A DNA stretch of 64,000 bases from Cinnamomum chago (lineage: Eukaryota > Streptophyta > Magnoliopsida > Laurales > Lauraceae), in assembly GCA_038049695.1 (NCBI GenBank), contig CP142456.1:77027422-77091421 (forward strand), given 5' to 3'. The first letter of the stretch is position 1, and every line of letters starts with the position of its first letter. The notes below the pieces were generated by a model. It worked only from the letters and a program-made list of their open reading frames with translations, did not search any database and was not told the DNA's origin. The position numbers and the translations under genes are program-made. Below are positions 1 through 12,551 of this stretch, one piece after another.

Positions 1-235
1 TCTTTCCAGTAAATGGTAAATTTTCTTTGTATTACATGCACTTAAAGACAGGCATCGAAAGACAATAAATGGCCAGTGTCCTATGTATTCATGGACTCAA
101 ACTCAACCATCAGAAGACATTATTTGGGCTTATTCCAGTTTCCATCTGAGCTGTCAAGCAAAACTCCAAGTGAAATGATGCATTTTAATTTAATGGCATG
201 TCAAAATGAATCACTGTAAGGCTGAAGACTACCAC

Positions 236-3200
236 CTGTAGACAACAATCATCCTATCAAAAGTTGGTTCTTGGAGCGTGACCTTTCCAAACAGATTTCT
301 CAAGCTGGACAGACATAATAAAAAGAATGCATGTCAAATAACTGGTGAGTCTTCAATGATGATATAATATCAAGATAATAGTACTGATAGAATAACCCAT
401 AACCATCCGGGATTCATGTCAATACATCACAACCTATTCTGAAAGAAATCAAATATATCAATTTGAACCTTAGATTCATGTTTTCAATTCGAACTCGTTC
501 GACAAACAGATCCTGCTCTCTTTCACCAATCATTTCACCGGTCTTCATTGGATTTATCTGACTTTTTCTGCTTTGCTTCCTAGAAAAGATGCATTGCAGT
601 CTGAAAGAATAATAACCACACAAAAAGATTTGTTTCAATATTTCAAAGTAAGAAATGGATTTATAATGGACAGAATGCATTAATAATTCTCATAGATTCG
701 CCATAGATGGGGTTGGCAATGGACCTAGCTAGCTCATTGGGAATTCCAAATGACCCAATCTAAATAGGACTGTCCTGGCCTTCTTATTAGGCTCAGAGAT
801 CATAAATGGGTCTAATTTCAGGTCCAATTAACAAATAGCTCAAGCCTTTGCCTCACTCTGACAGCTTTTTGTATTGGGGCATTGCCAAGCTATGGTACCT
901 GGATACTTCAAAATAGGCAACAAATTGTATTGTAATGTACCCAATACTTCATCTTTTGTGTTAAAATCTGTGTCCCTGTCAGCCTGTCTTATCTGTAATG
1001 TGTCCTTGCCATATCCATCCTGTATCAGGGCATCATAGTTGCAGAGAACAGAATTAAGGCCTCTTTCATGAGTGCATGGTTGAGCCCAGGTCTGAACTTC
1101 AGAATTAATCAATTTAAAATGATGCTCAACCCAGATCCGTTCCATTTCCAACACCTGACCATGAACATAGTGTATTAACTGATGATATAAAACAACCACC
1201 TCTATTACCTGGTGATATAAAGTAACCACCCCCAAATGCGCGCTATGATCATGTCCAGTTTCTCCATGAAAAAGTAATCAGTTGTACGATCAATTCCAAT
1301 TCCTCGGCGGAAGATTATGTACTTTTGACATGCACATGTGTTACCATATTAGTCTAAAATCATCAGTATATGGTAGGGAAAATAAAGACAAAAAAATGAT
1401 ACATAATAGCAGGGCTTTTTAAAAATTGAACTGTGCCATAAATTATTCAAGTTTTATGGGAAATAATGATGATGATGATGACAATCTTGTGACCAAGTTG
1501 TACATGTCGATATGTACATATGGATGCACTGGATTAAGTGCTCATGAAGACTGCTATACTTGGGACCTTTTCTGAGTTATTCAGGGAACATAAATCCAGG
1601 ACCTCTGTAAATAGAACTCTTCTGCAATAGAAAGTATGTAAGCCTCAGGAATTTTCAGTTTTGCTAATCAATACTCAAGAAAAGAGTTAAGCCTCTCAAA
1701 GGGAGGACCAACATAACAGACAGCATTGATGTACTGCTCTGATTCAATGAGAATATTGAACTCTAAATCTTAGACTAAAATGAAGAGGAAGTGGTGACTG
1801 GTGAGCCCTTGGTGGCTGTCACCATTAATTATACAACTATAATAAAAGATATTAGAGCAGTAATACATGTGAATCAGACTCTCCTTGATAGACCTGAAGA
1901 TCTACAAGAACCTAAAAGTAATACAATATGATACATTCAAGTGTATTGGAAAACTAAGTATATCTTCAGAGTATGGTTGTCCTCATTGAGTGTATTGGAA
2001 AACTAAGTATATCTTCAGAGTATGGTAGTCCTCATTGTGAAGATAAAGATACATATGGATCCCACTTCAGGGGACTGCTGTATCTGTATCTTCACACTCA
2101 TGAAAAATGAGCACTTAATCTGGTGCATCTGCTTGTTATGCAGACCCAGAACGGTTCAGATCCAACCTGGCTGACTTCAATCTTTGGCCTAGGCCCAACC
2201 AAACCAAGCTTTGTTTCAAAATGAGGTCCAACCAGGTCAAGCCCAGGTTAAGGCCCATGTCAAGGTCAAACAGCTCAAACAGGTTTAAAACCTGGCCCAA
2301 AATACACAGGCTCATGGCCCAAACAGGGCCTCCAGTAGGTTGTTTTTTTTTTTTTTTTATTACATTCCTTCTTTTAGATTTATGGTGAATGACACCTATT
2401 TCCTTCATATTTCTATCTTTCTTTGTGGAAGTGGTTAATTGTGATAGGATTTCTATTTAATTCTATTTTATAGTCTTTAGGGATGGGATATGCCAAAGGC
2501 TATAAAGCCTTAACATGGTTTTAGGGGACATAATGATTGCTGCAGCAATTGCAATTTGGTTTCATTCAATACCCATTATGTGCAGAGCATTCTTCTTGCA
2601 CTATCACTATCATCATCGTGTGATTTCTTTTTTAATGTCTCGATAGATCTGACTTCTATTTTCATATATGCATGAAAGTTGCTTGGGTTGCCTTGTTTGC
2701 AAATAACCCTGTTGAAGAGAAGCCATTCCAGACTGCTCGAGAAAAAGTGTCTGTGTGTAAATTGATGGACATTGCTATATAAACTACAAGCCTACACAAC
2801 CAGCCAACATCTTACAAGTGCTATTCCTTTATATGTGTTAAAAACCAGAAACACCAAAAGCTTGAGCTGTTAGTGAACGATAGAACAATGTATATCAAAG
2901 GGTCCCATAAGACCCCTCATGCGTGGGGCTCATCAAATGGACAGAAACATGCTAAACGACCATACATGGACAGAAACACGTCACTAGGGATTCAAACACA
3001 CGACCCCTAGCTTTGATACCATGTTATAAACTAGAAACTCCAAAAGCTCGAACCTCTTGATAACCAGTAACATGAAAAAGGTTAACCTGTTAGTGAATGG
3101 TACAAGAATTTATATCAACAATATGTTCATCTAGCAGTTGATTGGCACCATACAGAACTGAGTTTATTTAGCAACCACACTTCCTAAATGTTGACCTTTG

Positions 3201-6200
3201 AATCTGATTGAAGACTTCGTTAGAAGAGATAATGCTGATATACTTTCATTGTGTTAGTCCTTTCAATGTTTGAATTTGATTCAATTCAAGTAACAAGACT
3301 TATTTTCCACATCAATCAGTTGAATGATCCTTGCTATTAATTTGTGCAAAAAGATGAGGACCCAGCCCATTTACATTATATTTGGGCTCATTATACTCTT
3401 ATCTGCATCAGATGTGTATGTCTGCAGTACAAACAATCATATCTCAGGCAACTCTCAAGAGTCATATAACCGAAATTCATGCGACTATTTTATGTATGTT
3501 ACAAAACAAGTGAATTTTTTTCTTCCTTTTCTTTCACACAGGTACTTTTCCTTTGCAGTCTTCAATCTCATTGGAGTGATGGCTGCATTAGTTGATCTTT
3601 AGGACACTCCTCCAATGTACAATGCATCTTACCCTCAAGAATCAATGTTCTATTCAGAATATGCTCTCTATTCTAAGTTAAATAAAAAGTGGTTTTCCTC
3701 CTCTAAAGTGCCATTATGGCAAATCTGGCTGGGAAGAAATAACAGAATTTTCAAAAGTGACACCCTCACATTGACGACTTTGATTGAAAAATTAAAGTTA
3801 ATTTGTTCCAATGAGCCCTGTGTATTAAACTATTAATGATCTTGCGGGGTTTCACTTAGTACAATTTTAGCCAATAAGAGATCCATCTTGGGCTACCCTA
3901 GGAGGAATTGTTGTTTTTCTAGTGTTCTTGTTAGACCTCTTTGGTTCTTCTTTGTTGGCCTATTTTAATGTACAGCTTTTTTTTTTTTTTTTTGGATGGG
4001 TTAGTTCATCCACCTTATTTCTATATTTTCCTCTACCTTCTTACTTTTAAAAAAAAGAGAAGAAAATCATCAATGTATAGAGAAATACTAAAATTTACCA
4101 AATACTGAACAAAATACAATGTAGAATTTCCCAGTCAATTCTACCTTCAAGTCTTAAATAATACCTTATCATGATATTGTGGGAGATTTTCATGAGGGTT
4201 TTCTTCAAAATACCTTCGCAAGAGCTTCTTGTCGAGCTGCAGTCCTCCAAAAAAAGATTGTAGTTAGTAAATTCATAGAAAGGCATGAAAATAGCTTATG
4301 CTGAAAAGGAATTTGTGAAAGTCAATTCTAATTGGAGACTAATATAGATAATATATCCAATTATGAACCTTTGATTCATCCACTGAGATAGGAAGATTGA
4401 GGAGATATTGCCCAGAGCGAGCAACTTCAATCTCATCATCGGTCACTATTTTAAAATTACTCTTTTCCATTACCTGGATGAAATACAAACCAAACATATG
4501 GCTAAGGTGGGACCCCTTGTCAAGTGATTAAGAAAAACATAAAAAAGCAATGAAAGACAGTAAAGAGAACACGTTATGAGAAGGTAACCTGGAACAAATC
4601 TGTGAGGAAATTCTGTTCAAGAACATCAATCTCTTCGGAAGGTAGATTTTGCTGCTCCAACCTTTTCCCTCCATAAATGGGATCGAAAAGGGAGAACAAT
4701 TGCTACAAATGCAAAACTTCTTCAACTTAGAGGAAATGATTGAGCGAGAGGACTGAATGAGTATTTGTGTGTAATCGACATAAACTAAGTGCATGCGCTG
4801 TTCTGAAAAATGAAAAGGCTATGTCGCAAATCATTGAAGGGGTTGAACCGAATTGTGTTGCAAATTGTAGGAGTTTTTATTTTGCTTGTGAAAAGGAAAA
4901 AGCAAGAAGTTGTTATTCATAATTCATCCATTTTCTATCCATAGCAGCACCAACATAATAACAAATAAGACTTTGATACAATCATATGAAAGACTTGTTG
5001 ACATCTATCAATATATCGCAAATGATGTATGCATGACAAATTGAATATGTTTAAGACATCAATGCCATTAGGAAAACTAAATGAGCTTCAGAGTTTTTTT
5101 TTTTTTTCTCTTCAAACAAAAAGTAAGAATAAAACCGGAATCATCGATAATATATGGTTAGGATGTCTCCTGAAGTTAAAGTAAGTGTTCATTAAAAATA
5201 AATAAAAAATAAGAAAGAATCTGATGAAACTCATACATATAGAAGAACGCTCCGAGTGTTCCTTATCTTTAAAACCTCTCTAAACTCCCACAAATAGAAA
5301 CACTTAAAAAAAATGAAGGAAAAATTATTAATATTAGCTATTAGCTATGCTACTTTCAGCCAAAAGAATCACCTGAATCATAAGACTCGATAAAATATTG
5401 AATCATAAGATTCAACTTGAATCCTAAGATCCACTTGTGAATGGGGCTCATTGCATAGATACAAATAATTTTTGTTAGGATTTGATATGAATCATACGAT
5501 TTTAACAATAATTTGGGTGTACGTGTATATTATCAACACCAAGTTAAACAACTACCTGTAATTCTCATAAAGGGGACCAGAATATTGACATACCATCAGA
5601 TCTTCAAATTGTAGCAGATACCAAGCACGAACCATATACTCAACTCGCTTGCAGAGCTTTAAAAAATCAGTCCGATCCGAACCAAGTTCTGAAACAATGT
5701 CAAAAATTAAAGGGTAGGATTTTCTGGTATGCACTATGAGGTAATTCATTCAATTTCATGATGAGCTTTTGACATCAAATAACAAAATCAATTCCCACCA
5801 ACAACCCCAAATCAATTCAAGAAACCACAAACCAATAAACCCATGCCACATTCATCAAAATCATGAACACCCACAAAATAAATAAATAAATAAAATAAAC
5901 ATAATCCCAATACCCAGATAGAATCAAAATCAATAACCACCATCAAACCCAAGCCAATTCAAGAACCACAAACAAACTAAATCCACATCGCGTTCATCAA
6001 AATCATGAGCACATAACACCCACAAAAACTATATAATAAAATAATCCCAAAACCCAGATAGAAACAGAGGTACAGATGTGAGCTATACATGAGTAAATGA
6101 AGCCCCATATGTATGTATGTACCTATAAGGTAAGCCAATTTCATGACAATCTTTGGCTTCAGAACCGGAATAACAGATTCCCGCTCCAAACGTATGACAT

Positions 6201-6219
6201 CTTTGTTCTTCTTGTCCAT
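236..6219 (-). CDS. DUF3754 family membrane protein gene, 5' part (eight coding exons; continues off the left edge)
   Basis: Coding exons on the minus strand: 6219-6123, 5688-5594, 4702-4589, 4473-4369, 4236-4165, 1321-1209, 579-469 and 304-236. All have AG acceptors and GT donors, and phases join without a break (about 258 codons). The protein starts [18 protein letters not shown], then has [76 protein letters not shown] and [13 protein letters not shown]. These match my memory of the plant DUF3754 family (Arabidopsis At3g19340 and At5g13940, labelled 'aminopeptidase' without clear catalytic support). The C-terminal half with the expected membrane segments lies outside the window. Intron 5 (1322-4164) carries a TRIM and an L1 fragment. 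I see no stop or frameshift, so it is probably a working gene. Molecular function is unknown. The start is the first ATG after a purine-rich leader, 1.2 kb from the divergent NFRKB-like gene. Confidence 0.85.
1940..2037. repeat. 49-bp tandem duplication in intron 6 region
   Basis: Two head-to-tail copies of a 49-bp unit beginning GTGTATTGGAAAACTAAG, differing by about one base (GGTTG against GGTAG). It lies in intron 5 of the DUF3754 gene and has no evident function. Confidence 0.8.
2836..3120 (-). mobile_element. TRIM (miniature LTR retrotransposon) with TSD ATATG
   Basis: Read on the minus strand, an LTR of 99 bp (3120-3022) starts TGTTGATAT and ends TTATAACA. It is followed at once by TGGTATCAAAGC (3021-3010), a near-perfect initiator-Met tRNA primer binding site. 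A short non-coding middle leads to a second, internally deleted LTR copy ending at 2836. Five-base direct repeats ATATG flank the unit (2831-2835 and 3121-3125). Total 285 bp with no ORF, so it depended on enzymes from other elements. It lies in intron 5 of the DUF3754 gene. Confidence 0.85.
3600..4080 (+). mobile_element. L1-type LINE 3' fragment
   Basis: The 3615-3836 reading frame contains [14 protein letters not shown], resembling the zinc-binding/C-terminal region after LINE reverse transcriptase. Downstream is a T-rich tail (3979-3995) and WMG-stop-type sequence of the kind often seen at plant L1 3' ends. It is 5'-truncated, degenerate and inside intron 5 of the DUF3754 gene. Exact ends are not resolved and no target duplication was found. 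Confidence 0.55.
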
Positions 6220-7419
6220 CTAAGCAAACTTTCAGAAGAAGAAGAAAGAAGAAAGAAGAAGAAGATTATGTAAAATGGTCTTTTGGGAGATCAAATTCCA
6301 GACCTGAAATGTGAAGGGTTTGTTTGGATTGGACAAATTACGTGCTTGGGAATTAAGGAAGCTTGAGATTTCAAGTACAGGTGTCATATGTCACACAGGC
6401 CTTCTCTTTTGGGTCTGCAACTGTAACGCCTTTTTTTTTGTCCTCCTTCTAACGACCTACGTCCCTTTCAGTAGTACCGGGAAAAGGGGCAAATGCTGCC
6501 ACTAGCCAATCATTCTTTGGGTCCCACTTATGGAATCCTAGAGACCACTGTCCTTTGGTATACTGCAATGACAGGTGGGCCCACCAATTAGATTGATTAA
6601 GGGCAAATCACATGATTAATTGATCAATTTGATGAAGTATTCAACTAGGAAGCAAAAGCTAGAGCTCTAGAAATAATACTCAAGGACCACGACATTGAGT
6701 GGTTTAGGTTTTAAATGTAGGATTGGCAATATTTTTTTCGTTGACTGATGATGTCCCTCCCCGGCCGGTCTTTGGAAATTTGACCTCCGGCCGGCCAGAG
6801 GGTTACCCAATTCTGACGAGCAAGGACTACTTCCTGGGGATTTAGCAATAATTTATAGGACCTATGATGATCAAATGGGCCTGCTTATAGGAAAAAGTTC
6901 TATGTGCAAATTAATAAGGAGCAGACAATTATTTTGTCCCAAACAAGCCTAATCCTGCAAAAATACCTGCAACAGAACTACAGAATGTTCCCATGGACTT
7001 CCATACGGATGGCCTAGTGAGGCCCACCTGGGCCCCATCAATCATGGGGGTGGTGGTGTCTGAAAGATCTGGATGTAAAATACTTCTATGAAAAACTGTA
7101 ATCTATAGATCATTCTTAACCCCTTGATCCAAGGCCCACATTTTTAATGACTTTACATCAGAAAAATTCTTGACCCTCGATCCAACAGTCTAATCCATTC
7201 GGATCAGTGTCGAAGTGAGCCCCACATTGCTCTCCACATGGATGTCCCCATGCGACGATCCTAAAGAGGGATTTCTCTTTTTTTTCAAAAAAAAGAAAAG
7301 AAAAGGAAAACCTAAAACTTAGATGTGGATCATTTTTTCAAGAGAGGCCCAGTTTTCTTCTTGTGCCCCTTATAAGGGCCCAGAACCCCACGGGCCCACA
7401 TCAGATAAATCCTCTTCCT
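6220..7419. promoter_or_regulatory. Divergent intergenic region between the DUF3754 and NFRKB-like genes
   Basis: About 1.2 kb separates the two start regions. Next to the minus-strand gene is a (GAA)n-rich leader (6233-6275). Next to the plus-strand gene are several GGGCCC/TGGGCC site II-like boxes (around 7378-7402) of the kind bound by TCP factors in plant housekeeping promoters, and CCTTATAAGG at about 7366-7376 that could be a TATA box. A pair of CCGGCCGG blocks around 6760-6797 forms an imperfect inverted repeat. No gene is seen here. Regulatory roles are inferred only. Confidence 0.4.
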
Positions 7420-9173
7420 TCAGAGCAGTAGCAGAAGCTTCAAAACTCTTGACTTCCACCAATAACCGAAATTAACGGTTCCAAGAAGGACGAAAACCTC
7501 CCTCTCTCCTTAGTCTTTCCTTTCCAGAAACCACCAGATAAACCCTAATTTCTATCTCCTTCTTCATTCCTTCTCTCCCAAGAATTCCAATACTACTTTG
7601 CTACTATTACTAGAAGAAGAGAAGAAAAGAGAGAATCCCATTACCTTTTCCTTCACCAGGTATTTTTCTTTATTTTAATCCCCTCAGTGTTTTCTTAACG
7701 TTCTATCTTCTTCTTCTTCTTTCTCTTTTCTTGGGCTTCTGGTTCTCTCTGATTTGGAATGCACATGGTACTGATTTTGTGTGTGTGGGTATGTTTTGAA
7801 TGAATTGATTTTGTTAGTTTAGGCTCATTAATTTGGCTGCTACCTGATATTTGGGTTTTAATCAGAAGAATGGTTTCTAATGGCAAGTGGTTTGATCCGA
7901 GCCTGACCTATATTGCATATGGGCTAACCCAAAACCAAATAGAACTCAAAAGTACTAGACCCAATCCTGACCCACATTTTAAATTCTCTACATGAGTGAG
8001 ATTTGGGTTGAGTTGGGATGGTGCGGCTCAGGTTGGGTACTTAAAATCTTTTTTGTTTGATTTGCTTAAGCTTGTATAAGTTTTAATATGAGACAGCGCA
8101 TGTACTGTGAATTATACATTATGGGTTTGTCTGTTTGTGTTATAATACACAGGAATTGAATACATAGGATTCATACCATAAGTGGTTAAACATAAAGTTC
8201 ATTGGTGAATTTTCAAAATTGAGCATCCACAGAATGGTAGATTCTTGTTTTAAAGGAATGATTGGAAGAGCCTAATATTGCACTTTTTTTTAATATAACA
8301 ATATTGGATTAGAGGATTCTGAGCCTCATCAAACACACATGTTTCCCACTGTGGATGTGGGATTGTACAAACTTCATACCATCTCGGAGCCTTCCATTAA
8401 TTTGCATTTCTTTTTTTGGACTACTGATGTTTTCCTTCATTAACTGTCTGTAGCCTGTAGGCCACCAAAGAAAGCATTAGAATTTTTTCAATTTGAGGGA
8501 TGTGTGATCTTAACAGATTCCAATCCGCAGTTTGTCTCCTATCCAAATAATATACCTGACTTGTATGGATGTTATACTCTAGATTTGTACATTTACTGCA
8601 TCTTAGGACCTATGTTTAATATTGTTTTATTGTTGGCCATCCAAATGTATAGATGGAAATCTTGCAAGACCTATCATTTACTTGTCTTGTTTTTTTCAGT
8701 TAAAGTATTCAGCTAAGAGCCTAAGACCTTGCTATTCAAACGTGAAAGTATAGTATGATACTGGATTTTATATTATGCCAGAATATTCTTCCCCTCCCCT
8801 TTTCTTGTTTTTTCAATGACTAACTCATAATGAATTGAGTTGGGTACCAATAAAAATAATTGACTTGGGTATCTTGGTAATCGTGCTTTAATTTTCTGGC
8901 ATACACTGATGATTTTCTGTTGCTTGCTATGTAATGATTCTCTCAAATATCTTGTAAAACACTGAAATAGAATGCAAACTATAAAATGGAAGATGCATTT
9001 TTTTTTTTTTTTCTCTTTTCATTCCAGAACAGCATTAGTGAGCTAAAGATGTGCATTTTTCTATTATAGCGAGTGAACAATATGCATTTGCATGCCAAAG
9101 TCTGTGGCACTCATATTCGAAGGGAACTAAGGTGATACAAACTTCTGGTGATTTCTCATAGAAAACCTGCCAA
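7420..9173 (+). other. 5' UTR exon and UTR intron of the NFRKB-like gene
   Basis: A pyrimidine-rich leader ends CTTCACCAG at 7659, before GTATTTTTCT. The matching acceptor is TTCATTCCAG ending at 9027, after a T-rich tract. The second exon then has 146 bases before the ATG at 9174. So the first exon is non-coding and is followed by a 1.37 kb intron, a common arrangement in plant housekeeping genes. The transcription start is approximate. Confidence 0.6.
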
Positions 9174-12100
9174 ATGGCCGTAGGTCAGCAGAAAAGGGCT
9201 GCTGGTATTGTCAAATGCAATTTACAAGAGCAATGTGGAGGGAAAAAGAAGAAGATTGTGGATGGAAATGCATTGAACATGAGACCTCATATATCTTTGG
9301 AGTGGGACGATTGTCAGAAGAAAGTCTTGGCCAAGAGGGAACAGATTGGGATATCTTGGAGAGATATTTCTCCTTCCATTGACTCTGCTCATAAATTTAA
9401 GACAGGCTTAGCTGATGTGTTTCCTGTTCCTGAAGAGATTTTTTGGTTGGAAAATTTGATGAGCATTCTCACATATAAGGTAACTATCGTTTGTAAGTTT
9501 ATCATCAATTCTTATGTTCATACACTCACATATACACCAATTTGGAAATTAGCTCCTTCATTACTGGATATGATTTGTTTAACTTCATTTTGAGCTTATT
9601 GCCAGGTATGGAAGACTCATCTATCAGAATCAGAGAGAAGTCTTCTCTCTCAATTTCTTCCAAGAGGGACCAATGATGTGGATCAGGTGGTTCAAGCATT
9701 GCTTATGGGGGAAAATCTTCACTTTGGGAATCCTTCTTTCTCATGGCAAGTAGTAAGAGCAGTATTTTCTGAAGTTGCTTTTAGTGTGTTATCTTTACTT
9801 CTAACATTCAACAGAAATTCAAAACAATGATGTTGCAAAGTGTAATATTTTCTTATTGTGCATCACAGTGTAGCACTTCTGGACTTTTCTTTTTCTCCTT
9901 ATGGTGAGCTTTGTACAGTTTCTTCTAAAGTTTTAATAGGTAACTTAATGGATTTAGTTTATATTCATTCTGTAGCAGAAACGAAAATCAATGGCAATTT
10001 ATTTCCAATGCATATTTATTAAGAATACCGATCCATGGAAAAGTAATGGGCGTGAAGTTGGTGATAGTTACGAATTACGATATAATTTCAAGCTGTAGAT
10101 TTGCACCTTTCAGTATCCTGATGTCTTTAACCAAGAAATATCATGGAAGGCATACTATTTGTTCCATCAAAGCTTGACAATGAGTCTCAATTATAGTAAT
10201 CTTTATATCCCAGTTTAACCTTTCCGACTGTGTTCTGTTGACATATAGTATTCACCTTTATGTTTTAAAATGCATTAGTTGGTTGCACATTGTAGGAATA
10301 CTTTATAGGGGAACAACAATCAATTGGATTCATGTCTGTTGGCAATGCTCAGTGGTTTTGGTGCACTCGCATATGGATGCTACTTTAAAGTATTAGTTTT
10401 TGCAATTTTTATTGTTAGTGTATCATTTCATGTCTCATTTCTTTTTATCGTGCGACAATGGGTACCTTTTCGATCAATTTTATCTCATTTCTTTTCTACC
10501 TTTTAAAAAATAGTAAAGGATTGGTAGGAAGAGGGAAGATTGGTATAATAAATTTACTCTCCCTTTTATTCTCCTTCACTTTCTCCTTTCTTCTCTCTCC
10601 TCCTTATTTATTTATATTGTTGCAAGGGAAAGCTTTCCTTATACATGTTTCCCCTTTCTTCTTCACCTTATCTTCTACAAATCAATTTGTTATTAGAACA
10701 ATGGATCAAAAGTTGGAAGACCGTTCTTCTTTCCTTTGTTCATTTCTGACATTAACATTTGTGCGGATGTGGGAATTTTATTGGACCAGGAACTGTACCA
10801 TTTCAACCCTCTTCATGTGCAAAGTTAGTTTGTGGGGTTTGTTCACCATTTTAGTGGAGTTGACTAGATCATAACCTTGATCTAGTGACATGTAAGTTTT
10901 TGGCAAGAACTAGTATGTTTTGTAATTTCTCCCTGTTTTCTTGTTTTGGATTGGGAGTTCCATTTTTCTTGTGTGGTATGAATTCGCAGATATCTAAGGC
11001 CTCATAGAAACACCTCAAGCAATGATCCTAACCACTAGACAAGTGGATCACTGATTGATGGCTACAAGGGAAGCTTTCTCTTCACTTAGACTATTAATGG
11101 AAAAATGTCGAGATTAGAGAAAAAAAAAATCTTCATATGGTCTTTATCAATCTAAAGAAAGCCTACCACAGGTTACCTAAATATTTGATTTGGTAGGTTT
11201 AGATAAAAGGAGGGTCTCAAGAGGTTATATTGACATTAAAAATATGTATGAGGGAGTGGTAACAAGTGTGAGAATTACTTGTGGAGGGACATGTGAATTT
11301 CCAGTGACCATTGGTTTGCATGAAGTTCAACTTTAAGCCTGTATCTCTTTTTATAATTATGGATGAGTAAATTGCTCACATTCGAAAGGAGGTACCTTAG
11401 TGCATATTGTTTGTAGATGATATAGTGTTGGTGGATGAAATGAGAGACGACATGGGTGTGAAATTTGAGAGATGGTAAGAGGCGTTAGGGTCCAAGGGCT
11501 TCAAAATAAGTCTTACAAAGACATAATGTGTGAATTGCAACATCAATGGGGATGCGTAGAGAGATGTCACTTTTGTGAGAATTGAAGCTTAAGAGATACC
11601 ACAACGAGGGTCCTTTTGATATCTTAGTTCTATAATTAGTAAGAATGGGGGGATTGAAGAGGATTTTGAACATAAGATAAGAGTTGGATAGTGGAAGTGG
11701 AGACTCTTTTGGGTGCTTTGTGATTGGTGCATGCTGACAAAGATTGAAGGGAAAAAATTTATAAGATAGCAATTAGACCAACTATGACCTATGGAGCTGA
11801 ATGTTGGCCAATTAGGAAACAACAGATGTAGTAAATGGGGATAGCAGAAATGAGAATGTTGAGATGAATGTGTGGTAAAACTAGGAAAGACAGAATTAGA
11901 AATGAGCACATTTGGGATACTTTAGGGGTAGTATCGATAATTGATAAATCAAGAGTGACTTATTTGAGAATTGAGAATTGAGAATTGAGATGGTTTGGAC
12001 ATGTCTAATGCAAGCTAACAACGGCACCGGTGAGGAAAAGTTTCTCTATGTAGGTTGATGGTTCCTCAAGGAAAAGCGGTAGGTCAAAGAGGATATGAAA

Positions 12101-12507
12101 GGAAGTAGTAGTGATAAGTATGAAGAATTGCAACCTATTAGAGGATTTGGCCTAGGATAGACTTCAATGGTGAAACAGAATTCATGTAGTTGACCGGATG
12201 ACCCTAATGTAGTTGGGGCAAGGGATCGATGATGATGATAACCAATAATTCACATTCAATAGTACAAACTCAACAGATTGATGCAATTCCATGGTTTTTT
12301 TCTCTTGCAACAACTATTGTATGTCAATTTTAATTTAAATACAAGAATTCAAGACAATGTTCAAAAATCAAAATACTCAAAACCTATTGGCTCCAGAAAG
12401 TCATTGCTCAATCAAAATTAATATTACAGCATTATTAATCATCATCATCTTATCCTTATCCAGATCACAGCAGAAAATGCAAAAAACCCAAAAAAAGGAG
12501 TAAAAAG

Positions 12508-12551
<44 letters not shown>

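Noticed and set aside
840-1235. A 131-codon minus-strand open frame
   Set aside because: It overlaps the end of DUF3754 exon 6 in another frame and has no family resemblance.
10324-10874. Open frames of 60 and 138 codons in the NFRKB-like intron
   Set aside because: T-rich, hydrophobic translation of AT-rich intron DNA with no recognisable motif and no splice support.
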